A stretch of 64,000 bases of DNA from Burkholderia pyrrocinia. GTDB lineage: Bacteria; Pseudomonadota; Gammaproteobacteria; Burkholderiales; Burkholderiaceae. The position numbers were made by a program, and so were the translations under genes. The first letter of the stretch is position 1. Each line of letters starts with the position of its first letter. Where the stretch lies: NCBI RefSeq assembly GCF_022809715.1, contig NZ_CP094461.1, positions 620,001-684,000 of the forward strand. The letters run 5' to 3'. Below are positions 27,297 to 35,094 of the stretch, piece by piece. The notes below the pieces were generated by a model. It did not search any database and was not told the origin of the DNA. It saw only the letters and a list, made by a program, of their open reading frames with translations.

Positions 27297-27994
27297 AAAT
27301 CCCCTAAATACAGGGCTCCAGCGCGCCTCATTGCGGGGAATCCGGGCACGGATTTGGTGCAACGGACTTGGACAAATCCCAAGGATGACTAGACAAATTT
27401 TGAATTCGATCGCCTGGGTGCCGACCATTCGACACGCGGAGACAGGCAGGTCGGACTGACCGGCATAAGGTCTGCGGATTGGATTTCCCGGCGAGGCTCG
27501 ATCGAGTATTCCGGGCCACGCTTCGACATCGCGCGCGCCCGGTATGGCCGCGCGTTCGCGTTCTCCGGCAGTCGACGCGAGCGCGACCGATCGGATCGGG
27601 GAACATGTCGACGATCGTCCGTGCGCGCCGCTGCGGGCGGCCAGCGGATCGGTGTCTTGAAGCAGAACGAGGAAATCGTGCCGGACGGCGTAAGGACGAA
27701 CTGAGACAGGGGCCGACCGGGTGTCGGCGTCACATCGAAGACACCTGCTTCGACTTGCCGCCGCCAGACCTCGCGACAAAGCGGTCGGTGAAACGGTTGA
27801 AATCGCCGGGGGCGACGGACACGAGCGTCGTGTCGTATTGCAGACCTGCCGCGAGCGCACGTGCAAGCGTAGCGGCGGGTCCGGGAGGCGTTGCGAACGG
27901 ATCTGGAGCGGCAACGAAGCCGTCCGCCAGCATCAGCCAAGCAATGCTGCACGAACGGGTCCCAAGATTGAATTTTCTTCCTGCTTCAACGCGC
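27297..27994. other. Long intergenic region with a small coding-like frame
   Basis: About 700 bases with no recognised gene. A minus-strand frame at 27730-27933 (67 residues, starting MLADGFVAAPDPFATPPG) has the GC3 pattern of real genes here and no stop for several codons upstream of its ATG. I do not recognise it, and it lacks a clear ribosome site, so it may be the C-terminal remnant of a lost gene. The rest shows only a HutC-like half-site near 27390. Confidence 0.35.
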
Positions 27995-28453
27995 CTAAAA
28001 AAAGCTCAGGCGCGACCGCCCCCCTTCCCCGCGTTGAACATCGCCAAGCATGGTGACGAGGACGAGCGCGGCGATCAGCCCCAGGTGCTCGAAGAAGCTG
28101 TTGAGCGCCATGAAGCGCGCCACGCCCGCCTTGTTCCAGAAGTCGTTCGCCACCAGCATCGCGACGACGGTCAGCACACCGAGCCCACCCGCGCCAATCC
28201 AGGTGAACCGGCGAAATACCACGCACAGCGAACCGCCGATCTCGACCACAACCGCCAGTGCAGCCCAGAACGCGGGCGGATGGAGGCCGAAATGCGCCTG
28301 CTCCGCGATCGCATCGTCGAAGTGCAGCGCCTTGTCGACGCCTCCGATCAGAAAGGCGGAAACCAGCGCAAGTCGCACCAGCGCGCCGACCCACGGCTGC
28401 GCCAGCAGGACGCGAATCCACCCGGGGCTGTACCGGCCGGTTGTCGTCGACAT
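27995..28453 (-). CDS. DoxX-family membrane protein
   Basis: A 152-residue protein with four hydrophobic segments and the DoxX layout: LVRLALVSAFLIGGVDKALHFDDA, HPPAFWAALAVVVEIGGSLCVVF, AGGLGVLTVVAMLVANDFW and EHLGLIAALVLVTML. DoxX proteins are inner-membrane proteins of mostly unknown function, often next to redox or catabolic genes. The start at 28453 lies one base after the amidohydrolase stop codon, so the two are coupled. The longer in-frame upstream extension overlaps that gene. Confidence 0.9.
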   Translation of the reverse strand: MSTTTGRYSPGWIRVLLAQPWVGALVRLALVSAFLIGGVDKALHFDDAIAEQAHFGLHPPAFWAALAVVVEIGGSLCVVFRRFTWIGAGGLGVLTVVAMLVANDFWNKAGVARFMALNSFFEHLGLIAALVLVTMLGDVQRGEGGRSRLSFF

Positions 28454-28454
28454 G

Positions 28455-30344
28455 TCAGATCGCCCAGCAGGAACAACCGAACGCGCCCCAGAAGCCCTTC
28501 GCGTCCGACGTCGGCAATGCACTGCCCCACGCGCTCGCGTGCGCATGCGCGTGCACGTTGCATGCACTCGCGCAGCCGCACATCGCAGCGGCCGCCGCAC
28601 GCTGCAGCGGTGCGCCGTTGCGCTGCGTCGCGCCCCAGCCGCCGTAGCCGCCGTACTCGCGCACCGGCGACCAGTCCGGCATCGCCGGCGGAATCGGCGC
28701 GTCGTGCGACGCGAACGGCCCCGCGCCCCATACGATCTTGCCGCCGACCACCGTCAGCAAGGCGGTCGTGCCCGCGATATCGTCCTCCGCGCATGCGAAG
28801 AAATCGCGATCCGGGACCACCAGGTCGGCGAGCTGCCCGACCGCTACACGCCCTTTCTTCCCTTCCTCGTTCGAGAACCAGGTCACGTACTCGGTCCACA
28901 TGCGAAGCGCGGTTTCGCGATCGAGCAGGTTGCGCTGCGGATACATCCGCAAGCCGCCGACCGTCTTGCCCGTCACGAGCCATGCAAGCGACACCCACGG
29001 GTTATACGAGGCAACACGCGTCGCGTCGGTGCCGGCCGACACCTTGATGCCCTTCGAGAGCATCTTCGCGACGGGCGGCGTCGCCTCGGCTGCTTGTGCG
29101 CCATAACGCTCGACGAAGTATTCCCCCTGGTACGCCATCCGGTGCTGCACCGCGATGCCGCCGCCCAGCGCCGCGATTCGATCCATCGATTTTTCGGTAA
29201 TGGTTTCCGCGTGATCGAAGAACCAGTTCAGGCCTTCGAGCGGGATGTCCTTGTTGACCTTCTCGAACACGTCGAGCGCGCGGCTGATCGTTTCGTCGTA
29301 GGTCGCATGCATGCGCCACGGCCAGCGGTTCTGTGCGAGCACGCGCACGACGCCTTCGAGATCGTCTTCCATCTGCGCCGGCAGATCGGGACGCGCGACG
29401 CGGAAGTCCTCGAAATCCGCTGCCGAAAACACCAGCATCTCGCCCGCGCCGTTGTTGCGGAAATAGTCGGTGCCGTCGTGATACTTGACGCTCTTGGTCC
29501 AGTTCACGAAGTCTTCCTTCTCGGCGTTCGGCTTCTGCGTGAACAGGTTGTACGCGATCCGGATCGTCATCTCGCCCGCGTCGTGCAGCTTGCGGATCAC
29601 TTCGTAATCGTCGGGATAATTCTGCGAACCGCCGCCCGCATCGATCACGCCTGTCACGCCGAGACGGTTCAGTTCGCGCATGAAGTGGCGCGTCGAGTTG
29701 TACTGGTATTCGAACGGCAGCTTCGGCCCCTTCGCGAGCGTCGCGTAGAGAATCGTCGCGTTCGGGTTCGCGAGCAGCAGCCCGGTCGGGTTGCCCGCGG
29801 CGTCGCGCAGGATCGTGCCGCCCGGCGGCTCGGGCGTGTCCTTCGTGTAGCCGACCACGCGCAGCGCGGCCGCGTTCAGCAGCGCACGGTCGTACAGATG
29901 CAGGATGAACACCGGCGTATCGGGCGCGGCGGCGTTGAGCTCCTCGATCGTCGGCAGGCGCTTCTCGGCGAACTGGTGCTCGGTGAAGCCGCCGACCACG
30001 CGCACCCATTGCGGCGCGGGCGTGATCGCGACCTGCCGCTTGAGCATGTCCATCGCGACTGCGAGCGACGGCACACCGTCCCAGCGCAGTTCCATGTTGT
30101 AGTTCAGGCCACCGCGAATCACGTGGCAGTGGTTGTCGATCAGGCCCGGCAGCACGGCGCGGCCTTCGAGGTCGACGACCTTCGTCGCGCGCCCGGCGAG
30201 CCGCATGACATCCGCTTCATTGCCGACCGCAACGAAGCGGCCGGCGGCTATCGCCACCGCCGTCGCGGTGGGGTTTGCGCGGTCGAGGGTCGTGAACCTT
30301 CCGTTGTGAAGGATCAGATCCGGTTGGGACTCGGTTGCGGTCAT
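28455..30344 (-). CDS. YtcJ-type amidohydrolase with Cys/His-rich tail
   Basis: A 629-residue amidohydrolase of the YtcJ/PF07969 type. The metal site begins with LPGLIDNHCHVIRGG; FDHAETI, QHRMAYQGEY and SAGTDATRVASYNPW are further active-site strands. The preferred ATG at 30344 follows GAGGTGACGTAT. The last about 45 residues form an unusual extension with CGCASACNVHAHAHAS and GCSCWAI, which suggests an added metal- or redox-active tail. It is encoded with XapX upstream (19-base gap) and DoxX downstream (one-base gap). Substrate unknown; family members hydrolyse amides, formamides or similar bonds. Confidence 0.92.
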   Translation of the reverse strand: MTATESQPDLILHNGRFTTLDRANPTATAVAIAAGRFVAVGNEADVMRLAGRATKVVDLEGRAVLPGLIDNHCHVIRGGLNYNMELRWDGVPSLAVAMDMLKRQVAITPAPQWVRVVGGFTEHQFAEKRLPTIEELNAAAPDTPVFILHLYDRALLNAAALRVVGYTKDTPEPPGGTILRDAAGNPTGLLLANPNATILYATLAKGPKLPFEYQYNSTRHFMRELNRLGVTGVIDAGGGSQNYPDDYEVIRKLHDAGEMTIRIAYNLFTQKPNAEKEDFVNWTKSVKYHDGTDYFRNNGAGEMLVFSAADFEDFRVARPDLPAQMEDDLEGVVRVLAQNRWPWRMHATYDETISRALDVFEKVNKDIPLEGLNWFFDHAETITEKSMDRIAALGGGIAVQHRMAYQGEYFVERYGAQAAEATPPVAKMLSKGIKVSAGTDATRVASYNPWVSLAWLVTGKTVGGLRMYPQRNLLDRETALRMWTEYVTWFSNEEGKKGRVAVGQLADLVVPDRDFFACAEDDIAGTTALLTVVGGKIVWGAGPFASHDAPIPPAMPDWSPVREYGGYGGWGATQRNGAPLQRAAAAAMCGCASACNVHAHAHASAWGSALPTSDAKGFWGAFGCSCWAI

Positions 30345-30363
30345 ATACGTCACCTCGTTTCGA

Positions 30364-30531
30364 TCAGAAGCCAAAAAGCTGTTTGAGGGTGGGGATGGCC
30401 TGCACGCCGATCAACATGCCGAGCAACCCGACAAGCGCAATCAGCGGCGGTGCCGGCGAGCGCACCTTGATCGCGCTGTAAATGACACCGATCAGCAAGC
30501 CCGCACCAAGGGAAACCAGATAAGGTTCCAT
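30364..30531 (-). CDS. XapX-domain small membrane protein
   Basis: A 55-residue protein (MEPYLVSLGAGLLIGVIYSA at the start, ending KQLFGF) with two hydrophobic segments and the conserved KVRSPAPPLIALVGLLGMLIG block of XapX-domain proteins. It is in an AT-rich leader and lies 19 bases upstream of the amidohydrolase, so it should be in the same transcript. A longer XapX paralogue is encoded at 31698-31964. The function of the family is not established. Confidence 0.87.
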   Translation of the reverse strand: MEPYLVSLGAGLLIGVIYSAIKVRSPAPPLIALVGLLGMLIGVQAIPTLKQLFGF

Positions 30532-30700
30532 ACGATCAATTTCTCGGACAGGTTGGAATGCAGGTCGTACGTCCTGGCAAACACGCTGCGGGCGGCATCC
30601 GTGAATCGACCACGTACGCCGCCCGCGATTTCATATTGCCGATGCCGCGTGTTCGCACGAAACACGCCGCATCAGCATCGACAGTCGCGACTGCCTGCGG

Positions 30701-31387
30701 TTACTTCGCCGGCACGGGCGGGATCGACTCGTGCGGCGTCAGCGTACGCTCGGCCGCCTTGTGGACCATCGTGTACGCGTAATCGACGCCCATCCCGTAC
30801 GCGCCCGAATGCTCCTTCGCGATCGCCATCACCGCGTCGTAGCTCTCGCGGCGCGCCCAGTCGCGCTGCCACTCGAGCAGCACCTGCTGCCACGTGACCG
30901 GCACCACGCCCGCCTGCACCATCCGCTGCATCGCGAAGTCGTGCGCAGCCTGCGACGTGCCGCCCGATGCGTCGGCGACCATGTAGATTTCGTAGTCGCC
31001 TTCGAGCATCGCGCACAGCGCGAACGTCGTGTTGCAGACCTCCGTCCACAGGCCCGACACGACCACCTTCTTGCGACCATTCGCGGCCAGCGCGTCGCGC
31101 ACCTTCTGGTCGTCCCACGAGTTCATCGACGTGCGTTCGAGCGTCTTCTGGTTCGGGAACACGTCGAGCAGCTCGGGATAGGTGTGGCCCGAGAAGCTGT
31201 CGGATTCCACCGTCGTGATCGTGGTCGGGATGTTGAACACCTTCGCGGCCTTCGCGAGCCCGACGACGTTGTTCTTCAGCGCCTGACGATCGATCGACTG
31301 CACGCCGAACGCCATCTGCGGCTGCTGGTCGATGAAGATCAGCTGGCTGTTCTGCGGAGTCAGTACTTCAAGTTTCGGATTGCTCAT
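30701..31387 (-). CDS. YcaC-like isochorismatase-superfamily hydrolase
   Basis: A 228-residue cysteine hydrolase of the YcaC type. Asp20 (IFIDQQPQMAFGVQSID) and Cys118 (GLWTEVCNTTFAL) match the catalytic Asp and Cys of YcaC. The start at the ATG at 31387 is chosen because AAGGAC is suitably spaced before it, while the ATG nine bases upstream is too close. It is the first gene of the minus-strand set followed by XapX, amidohydrolase and DoxX. Unlike the protein at 16250-16837 it keeps the nucleophile. The physiological substrate of YcaC proteins is uncertain. Confidence 0.92.
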   Translation of the reverse strand: MSNPKLEVLTPQNSQLIFIDQQPQMAFGVQSIDRQALKNNVVGLAKAAKVFNIPTTITTVESDSFSGHTYPELLDVFPNQKTLERTSMNSWDDQKVRDALAANGRKKVVVSGLWTEVCNTTFALCAMLEGDYEIYMVADASGGTSQAAHDFAMQRMVQAGVVPVTWQQVLLEWQRDWARRESYDAVMAIAKEHSGAYGMGVDYAYTMVHKAAERTLTPHESIPPVPAK

Positions 31388-31522
31388 GGCGGTCATGTCC
31401 TTTGACGCGGAGAAAAAAGAGGGTCTGCCTCGCCGGCAAGCCGGGGGCGCCCAATACGCTGTGCCGGCAGGTTCGCCTGCCAGCCGGTGTCATTCAACAC
31501 GCGATTTCATGGTAACGCCACT

Positions 31523-31539
31523 TAATCAAATCGATTAAT
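31523..31539. promoter_or_regulatory. LysR-type dyad in divergent promoter
   Basis: Inverted repeat TTAATC - 5 bases - GATTAA, matching the T-N11-A form of LysR sites. It lies in an AT-rich stretch between the YcaC-like gene (minus) and the second XapX gene (plus), with a LysR gene downstream at 32299. The dyad is seen; the regulator assignment is inferred. Confidence 0.55.
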
Positions 31540-31697
31540 AAAATCCCTAAAACCAGGCCTTAAAAGATCTTAAAACCACCGAATTGAATGATCACATCAA
31601 AAAAGACCTGCTACGCTATCGAATAAATACAGGATCGTCCGCGGATCAGTAGTTATCCGTATTTTTCACACGGTTGTCATTCACTTATAGCCGAATC

Positions 31698-31964
31698 ATG
31701 AAGCCGTATATTTCATCGCTGCTTGCCGGGATTCTCGCCGGCGTTGTCTACTTCCTGATCGGCGTGCAATCGCCCGCTCCGCCGACGATCGCACTGGCCG
31801 GCCTGCTGGGCATCCTTGCCGGCGAACAGATCCTGCCGATCGCACGGAGGATGCTTGCGGGGATTCATCTGAAAACCGCGTGGAGCGACGCGAAGTGCAG
31901 CCAGCACATGTTCGGCTCCCTGCCCGGCGCCCAGGCATCCGATGCCGCCGCGAAGAAACGTTAA
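31698..31964 (+). CDS. XapX-domain protein with C-terminal extension
   Basis: An 88-residue protein. Residues 1-52 (MKPYISSLLAGILAGVVYFL, QSPAPPTIALAGLLGILAGEQI) are the XapX domain with two hydrophobic segments; residues 55-88 form a polar extension (LAGIHLKTAWSDAKCSQHMFG) absent from the 55-residue paralogue at 30364-30531. It is transcribed away from the YcaC-like operon. No strong ribosome site is visible before the ATG. Function unknown. Confidence 0.85.
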   Translation: MKPYISSLLAGILAGVVYFLIGVQSPAPPTIALAGLLGILAGEQILPIARRMLAGIHLKTAWSDAKCSQHMFGSLPGAQASDAAAKKR

Positions 31965-32298
31965 TCGACGCCGTCGTGATACGCGTTGATTGACCACGTT
32001 CGGGGATGCCGATCGGCGGGTCAGCCAATCTCCCGACGCCCGCGGCACGCGAGCAAGCCGGAACGCGCCCCCCCCGAGAAACCCGAGCCCATTCGGCACG
32101 GCTCCCCCGCGCGCTGACGCTCCGGAAATGGCGCGCATCGCCAATACCGAGCGGACGCTGAAATTCGCGCGAGGCAATCCTCGCCGGAAAAAAGATAGCG
32201 CCCCCCGCTCCGGTAACCGGATTAATTGTTCTGAATCGTGTTGGCCTCCGCGATGCTTGGCGATAACATGACAGCCCGACGCCCGCGTGGAATCCATC

Positions 32299-33207
32299 AT
32301 GAAGCTGTCATTCGAAGCGCTCGAAGCACTGGACGCGATCGATCGCACCGGCACGTTCGCCGAAGCCGCGGAGCTCCTGCACCGCGTACCGTCTGCGCTG
32401 ACCTATCTCGTACAAAAGCTCGAAAGCGACCTCGACGTCGCACTGTTCGACCGCAGCGGGCGCCGTGCGAAGCTCACGCACGCGGGCCGCGTGGTCGTCG
32501 AAGAGGGCCGCCGGCTGCTGCATGCCGCCCAACAGCTCGAACTCAAGGCGCTGCGTGCACAGCAAGGCTGGGAAACCGAGGTTCGCATCTGTATCGACGA
32601 GATCCTGCCGTTCGACGCGTTGTGGCCGTACGTGCATACGTTCTACGGACTCGAGATGAACACGCGGCTGCGCCTGTCCACTGAAGTGCTCGGCGGCACC
32701 TGGGATGCGCTGATTTCGCGCCGCGCGGATCTCGTCGTCGGCGCGGTGGGCGAGCCGCCGGAGCTGCCGAATATCGTCGCGCGGCCGATCGGCACGCTCA
32801 GGCACGTGTTCGCCGTCGCCCCCACCCATCCGCTCGCGGCGTTGCCCGAACCGCTGTCGATGGCGTCGGTCGTCGAGTATCGCGGCGCCGTCATCAGCGA
32901 TACCTCGCGCGAACTGCAGCCGCGCTCGGTCAACGTCGATGCCGGGCAGCCGTATCTCGCGGTCCCCACGCTCGCCGCAAAACTGGCCGCGCAGTGCGAA
33001 GGACTCGCGGTGGGCACGCTGCCGGATTGCGTCGCGGCACGCGCGATCGCGCAGGGCAAGCTCGTCGCACGCCAGGTGACCGGCATGCGCGACACGACAC
33101 AGTGCTATATCGCGTGGCGCGGCGACGAAGCCGGACGCGCGCTGCACTGGTGGGTCGAGCAGCTCGACCACCCCGATCTCGTCGACCGGTTCACCGCGCT
33201 CGCCTGA
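32299..33207 (+). CDS. LysR-family transcriptional regulator
   Basis: A 302-residue LysR regulator. The winged helix is residues 1-62 (MKLSFEALEALDAIDRTGTFAEAAELLHRVPSALTYLVQKLE), and the substrate-binding domain runs from about 88. The ATG at 32299 is preferred over a GTG four codons upstream. It follows the plus-strand XapX gene after about 330 bases. By position it is the likely regulator of the divergent YcaC / XapX / amidohydrolase / DoxX genes through the dyad at 31523-31539. Confidence 0.92.
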   Translation: MKLSFEALEALDAIDRTGTFAEAAELLHRVPSALTYLVQKLESDLDVALFDRSGRRAKLTHAGRVVVEEGRRLLHAAQQLELKALRAQQGWETEVRICIDEILPFDALWPYVHTFYGLEMNTRLRLSTEVLGGTWDALISRRADLVVGAVGEPPELPNIVARPIGTLRHVFAVAPTHPLAALPEPLSMASVVEYRGAVISDTSRELQPRSVNVDAGQPYLAVPTLAAKLAAQCEGLAVGTLPDCVAARAIAQGKLVARQVTGMRDTTQCYIAWRGDEAGRALHWWVEQLDHPDLVDRFTALA

Positions 33208-33271
33208 TTCCGCCGCACGCCGGCCGCACCGCTCGATCGGCCTGTTCCCGCGATCTCCCGCCACCGCCACG

Positions 33272-34735
33272 TCAGCCGAACGAATCGTGAAGGCGCTTCA
33301 TCTCCTTCTCGAGCCATTCGATCAGGTTGAACGACGCATGCGCGGTCGCGGCCGGCGGGATCATCATCCTCTCCTCGGTCGCGATGTGTTCGTTGAGGGA
33401 TTCGCACATCAACCGTCCGAGTTCGGGTTTCCTCGCGAGCAGCGGCGACAGGTCGCGGCTGCTCAACTGAAAGGCCGTCACGGCCGTCACCGCGTAGACA
33501 CTGGCATGAAGTTGCGTGCCGGCCAGCACGACGGACTGGCCGATCGCGTCGCCGGGCACCATCCGCCTGACCTCGATGTCGCCGGTCGCGCCCGGCACGA
33601 ACACCGACGCGACACCGGACCCGACGATCGTCAGCAGACGCGTATCGGAATTCGACGCGTAGATCACGTCCCCTTTGTGGAAGATGCGCGACGCCAGCGC
33701 ATCGGCCAGCACCGCCAGATCCTCGTCGTCGAGTTGCCTGAAGAGTTCGACCGCGCGCAGCAGCCGTTGACCGCTCGAAGCCGGCCGGTGCGCCGCGGCC
33801 GTCCCGCCGAGCGGGCGCAGCGCGATGTCCGCGGCGGCGAGATGCCGGTGGGCCAGATCGTAGAGCCGGTTACGCACCGCCACCTTTTTTTGCAGCGCGT
33901 CGACGTAGCAGACGAGTTCGTATTCGACGGAATTGGTCCTGAAGGCCTTGACGACCGAGATCGGCGCGGGACTGGCCAGCACGTCCAGCGAACTGGCGGC
34001 AGCGCGGTCGAGCGCATCGACGACGACGGCCGGCCTAACTGCCGGATCGATCTCGATCGTCAATGTCACGCCGTGCACGCTCGCGGGTTCGCTCAGGTTG
34101 ACGATCGTCGCCTTCGCCGCCGTGCTGTTCGGCACGACGACCAGGTTGCCGAGGCTGTTGATCATCTTTGTCGCGCGCCAGTTGCTTTCGACTATCCGCC
34201 CTTCCAGTTCGCCGATGGCCACCGTATCGCCCAGGCGAAACGGCTGGGTGGTATTCAGCACGAGGCCCGAGAACACATCGTTCAGCGTGTTCTGGACGGC
34301 CAGGCCGAGGATCACGGCCACGGCGCCCGAGGTCGCGACCAGGCCGCTCAGCGGCAGGCCCAGTACGTAGCCCAGCGCAGCTACCGCGGCCGCACCGAAC
34401 ACGGCGCCCGCGGCGATGTCGTGAAACAGCCGCTGGTTGCGCCACGCGCGCGGCAGCAGCAAATGGTCGAGCATCAGGCTGAACACCAGCGCGCACTGCA
34501 GCCACCATGCGACGCCGATCGCCTGGATCGCAAGCCGGTCGAACCGGTCGGGCGACGGTGGCACCGCGAGCGGGCTCACGCCGGTGGCGAACAACACATA
34601 GGTCAGCGCGGCGAACGACGCGCAGCGCCAGACCGCTTTCGCCGTCGAACGGCCAGGCCCGAGCAACCGCCACGCAACGAGGTCGGCAACGACGATCGGC
34701 GCGCCGTAGGCGACCGTGACGGACAGGTTCAGCAT
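33272..34735 (-). CDS. MscS-type mechanosensitive channel with cyclic-nucleotide-type domain
   Basis: A 487-residue inner-membrane channel. About four N-terminal membrane segments are followed by the MscS pore helix region (GLPLSGLVATSGAVAVILGLAVQNTLNDVFSGLVLNTTQPFRLGD), the beta domain (VVESNWRATKMINSLGNLVVVPNSTAAK), and a C-terminal cyclic-nucleotide-binding-like domain (about 330-450: LFRQLDDEDLAVLADALASRIF, RRMVPGDAIGQSVVLAG). This is the MscS-cNMP architecture known in proteobacteria. It may couple turgor release to a ligand. A triple-repeat promoter element lies about 290 bases upstream (35022-35074), giving a long leader. Confidence 0.92.
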   Translation of the reverse strand: MLNLSVTVAYGAPIVVADLVAWRLLGPGRSTAKAVWRCASFAALTYVLFATGVSPLAVPPSPDRFDRLAIQAIGVAWWLQCALVFSLMLDHLLLPRAWRNQRLFHDIAAGAVFGAAAVAALGYVLGLPLSGLVATSGAVAVILGLAVQNTLNDVFSGLVLNTTQPFRLGDTVAIGELEGRIVESNWRATKMINSLGNLVVVPNSTAAKATIVNLSEPASVHGVTLTIEIDPAVRPAVVVDALDRAAASSLDVLASPAPISVVKAFRTNSVEYELVCYVDALQKKVAVRNRLYDLAHRHLAAADIALRPLGGTAAAHRPASSGQRLLRAVELFRQLDDEDLAVLADALASRIFHKGDVIYASNSDTRLLTIVGSGVASVFVPGATGDIEVRRMVPGDAIGQSVVLAGTQLHASVYAVTAVTAFQLSSRDLSPLLARKPELGRLMCESLNEHIATEERMMIPPAATAHASFNLIEWLEKEMKRLHDSFG

Positions 34736-35021
34736 GCTGGAATGGGCCGCGTGCGCGCGTTGCGATTGGCGGGGAACCCGTGCGACCGCATGGCTCGCGC
34801 TACCCGATCCGGCGAGCGGCCGCCGGCAGCGAATCGTGGCGTGAAAGGTCGGACGGGACAGGTTTCATGCGGTAGTCGTTCGATGACGCGCGAAGTCGCC
34901 GCGGCACGACACGTGCCGACGCCGCCCCACGCTGGCATTCAGTGGCGTCGGGATATCGACAAGCGGCGGTGCGAGCCGGTCTGCTGCCCGCCCGCGAATC
35001 GCCGACGATCTCCATGCATGC

Positions 35022-35074
35022 AATGTAGACGCACCGGCCGGCCAAGTCCTGAGTTCAGGCTGAAACGTTCTGAA
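35022..35074 (-). promoter_or_regulatory. TTCAG triple-repeat promoter, site A
   Basis: On the minus strand, TTCAG (from 35074), TTCAG (from 35064) and CTCAG (from 35053) are spaced 10 then 11 bases. Nineteen bases after the third heptamer (CTCAGGA) comes TACATT, a good -10. No -35 consensus is present, so the promoter should need an activator. It directs transcription towards the MscS gene and lies just past the stop codon of the STAND regulator. Confidence 0.65.
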
Positions 35075-35094
35075 TTCGGCAGCGGCGCGCGCCG

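Noticed and set aside
34800..35045. 81-codon frame in the leader of the MscS gene
   Set aside because: No ribosome site and no recognisable sequence; more likely untranslated leader.
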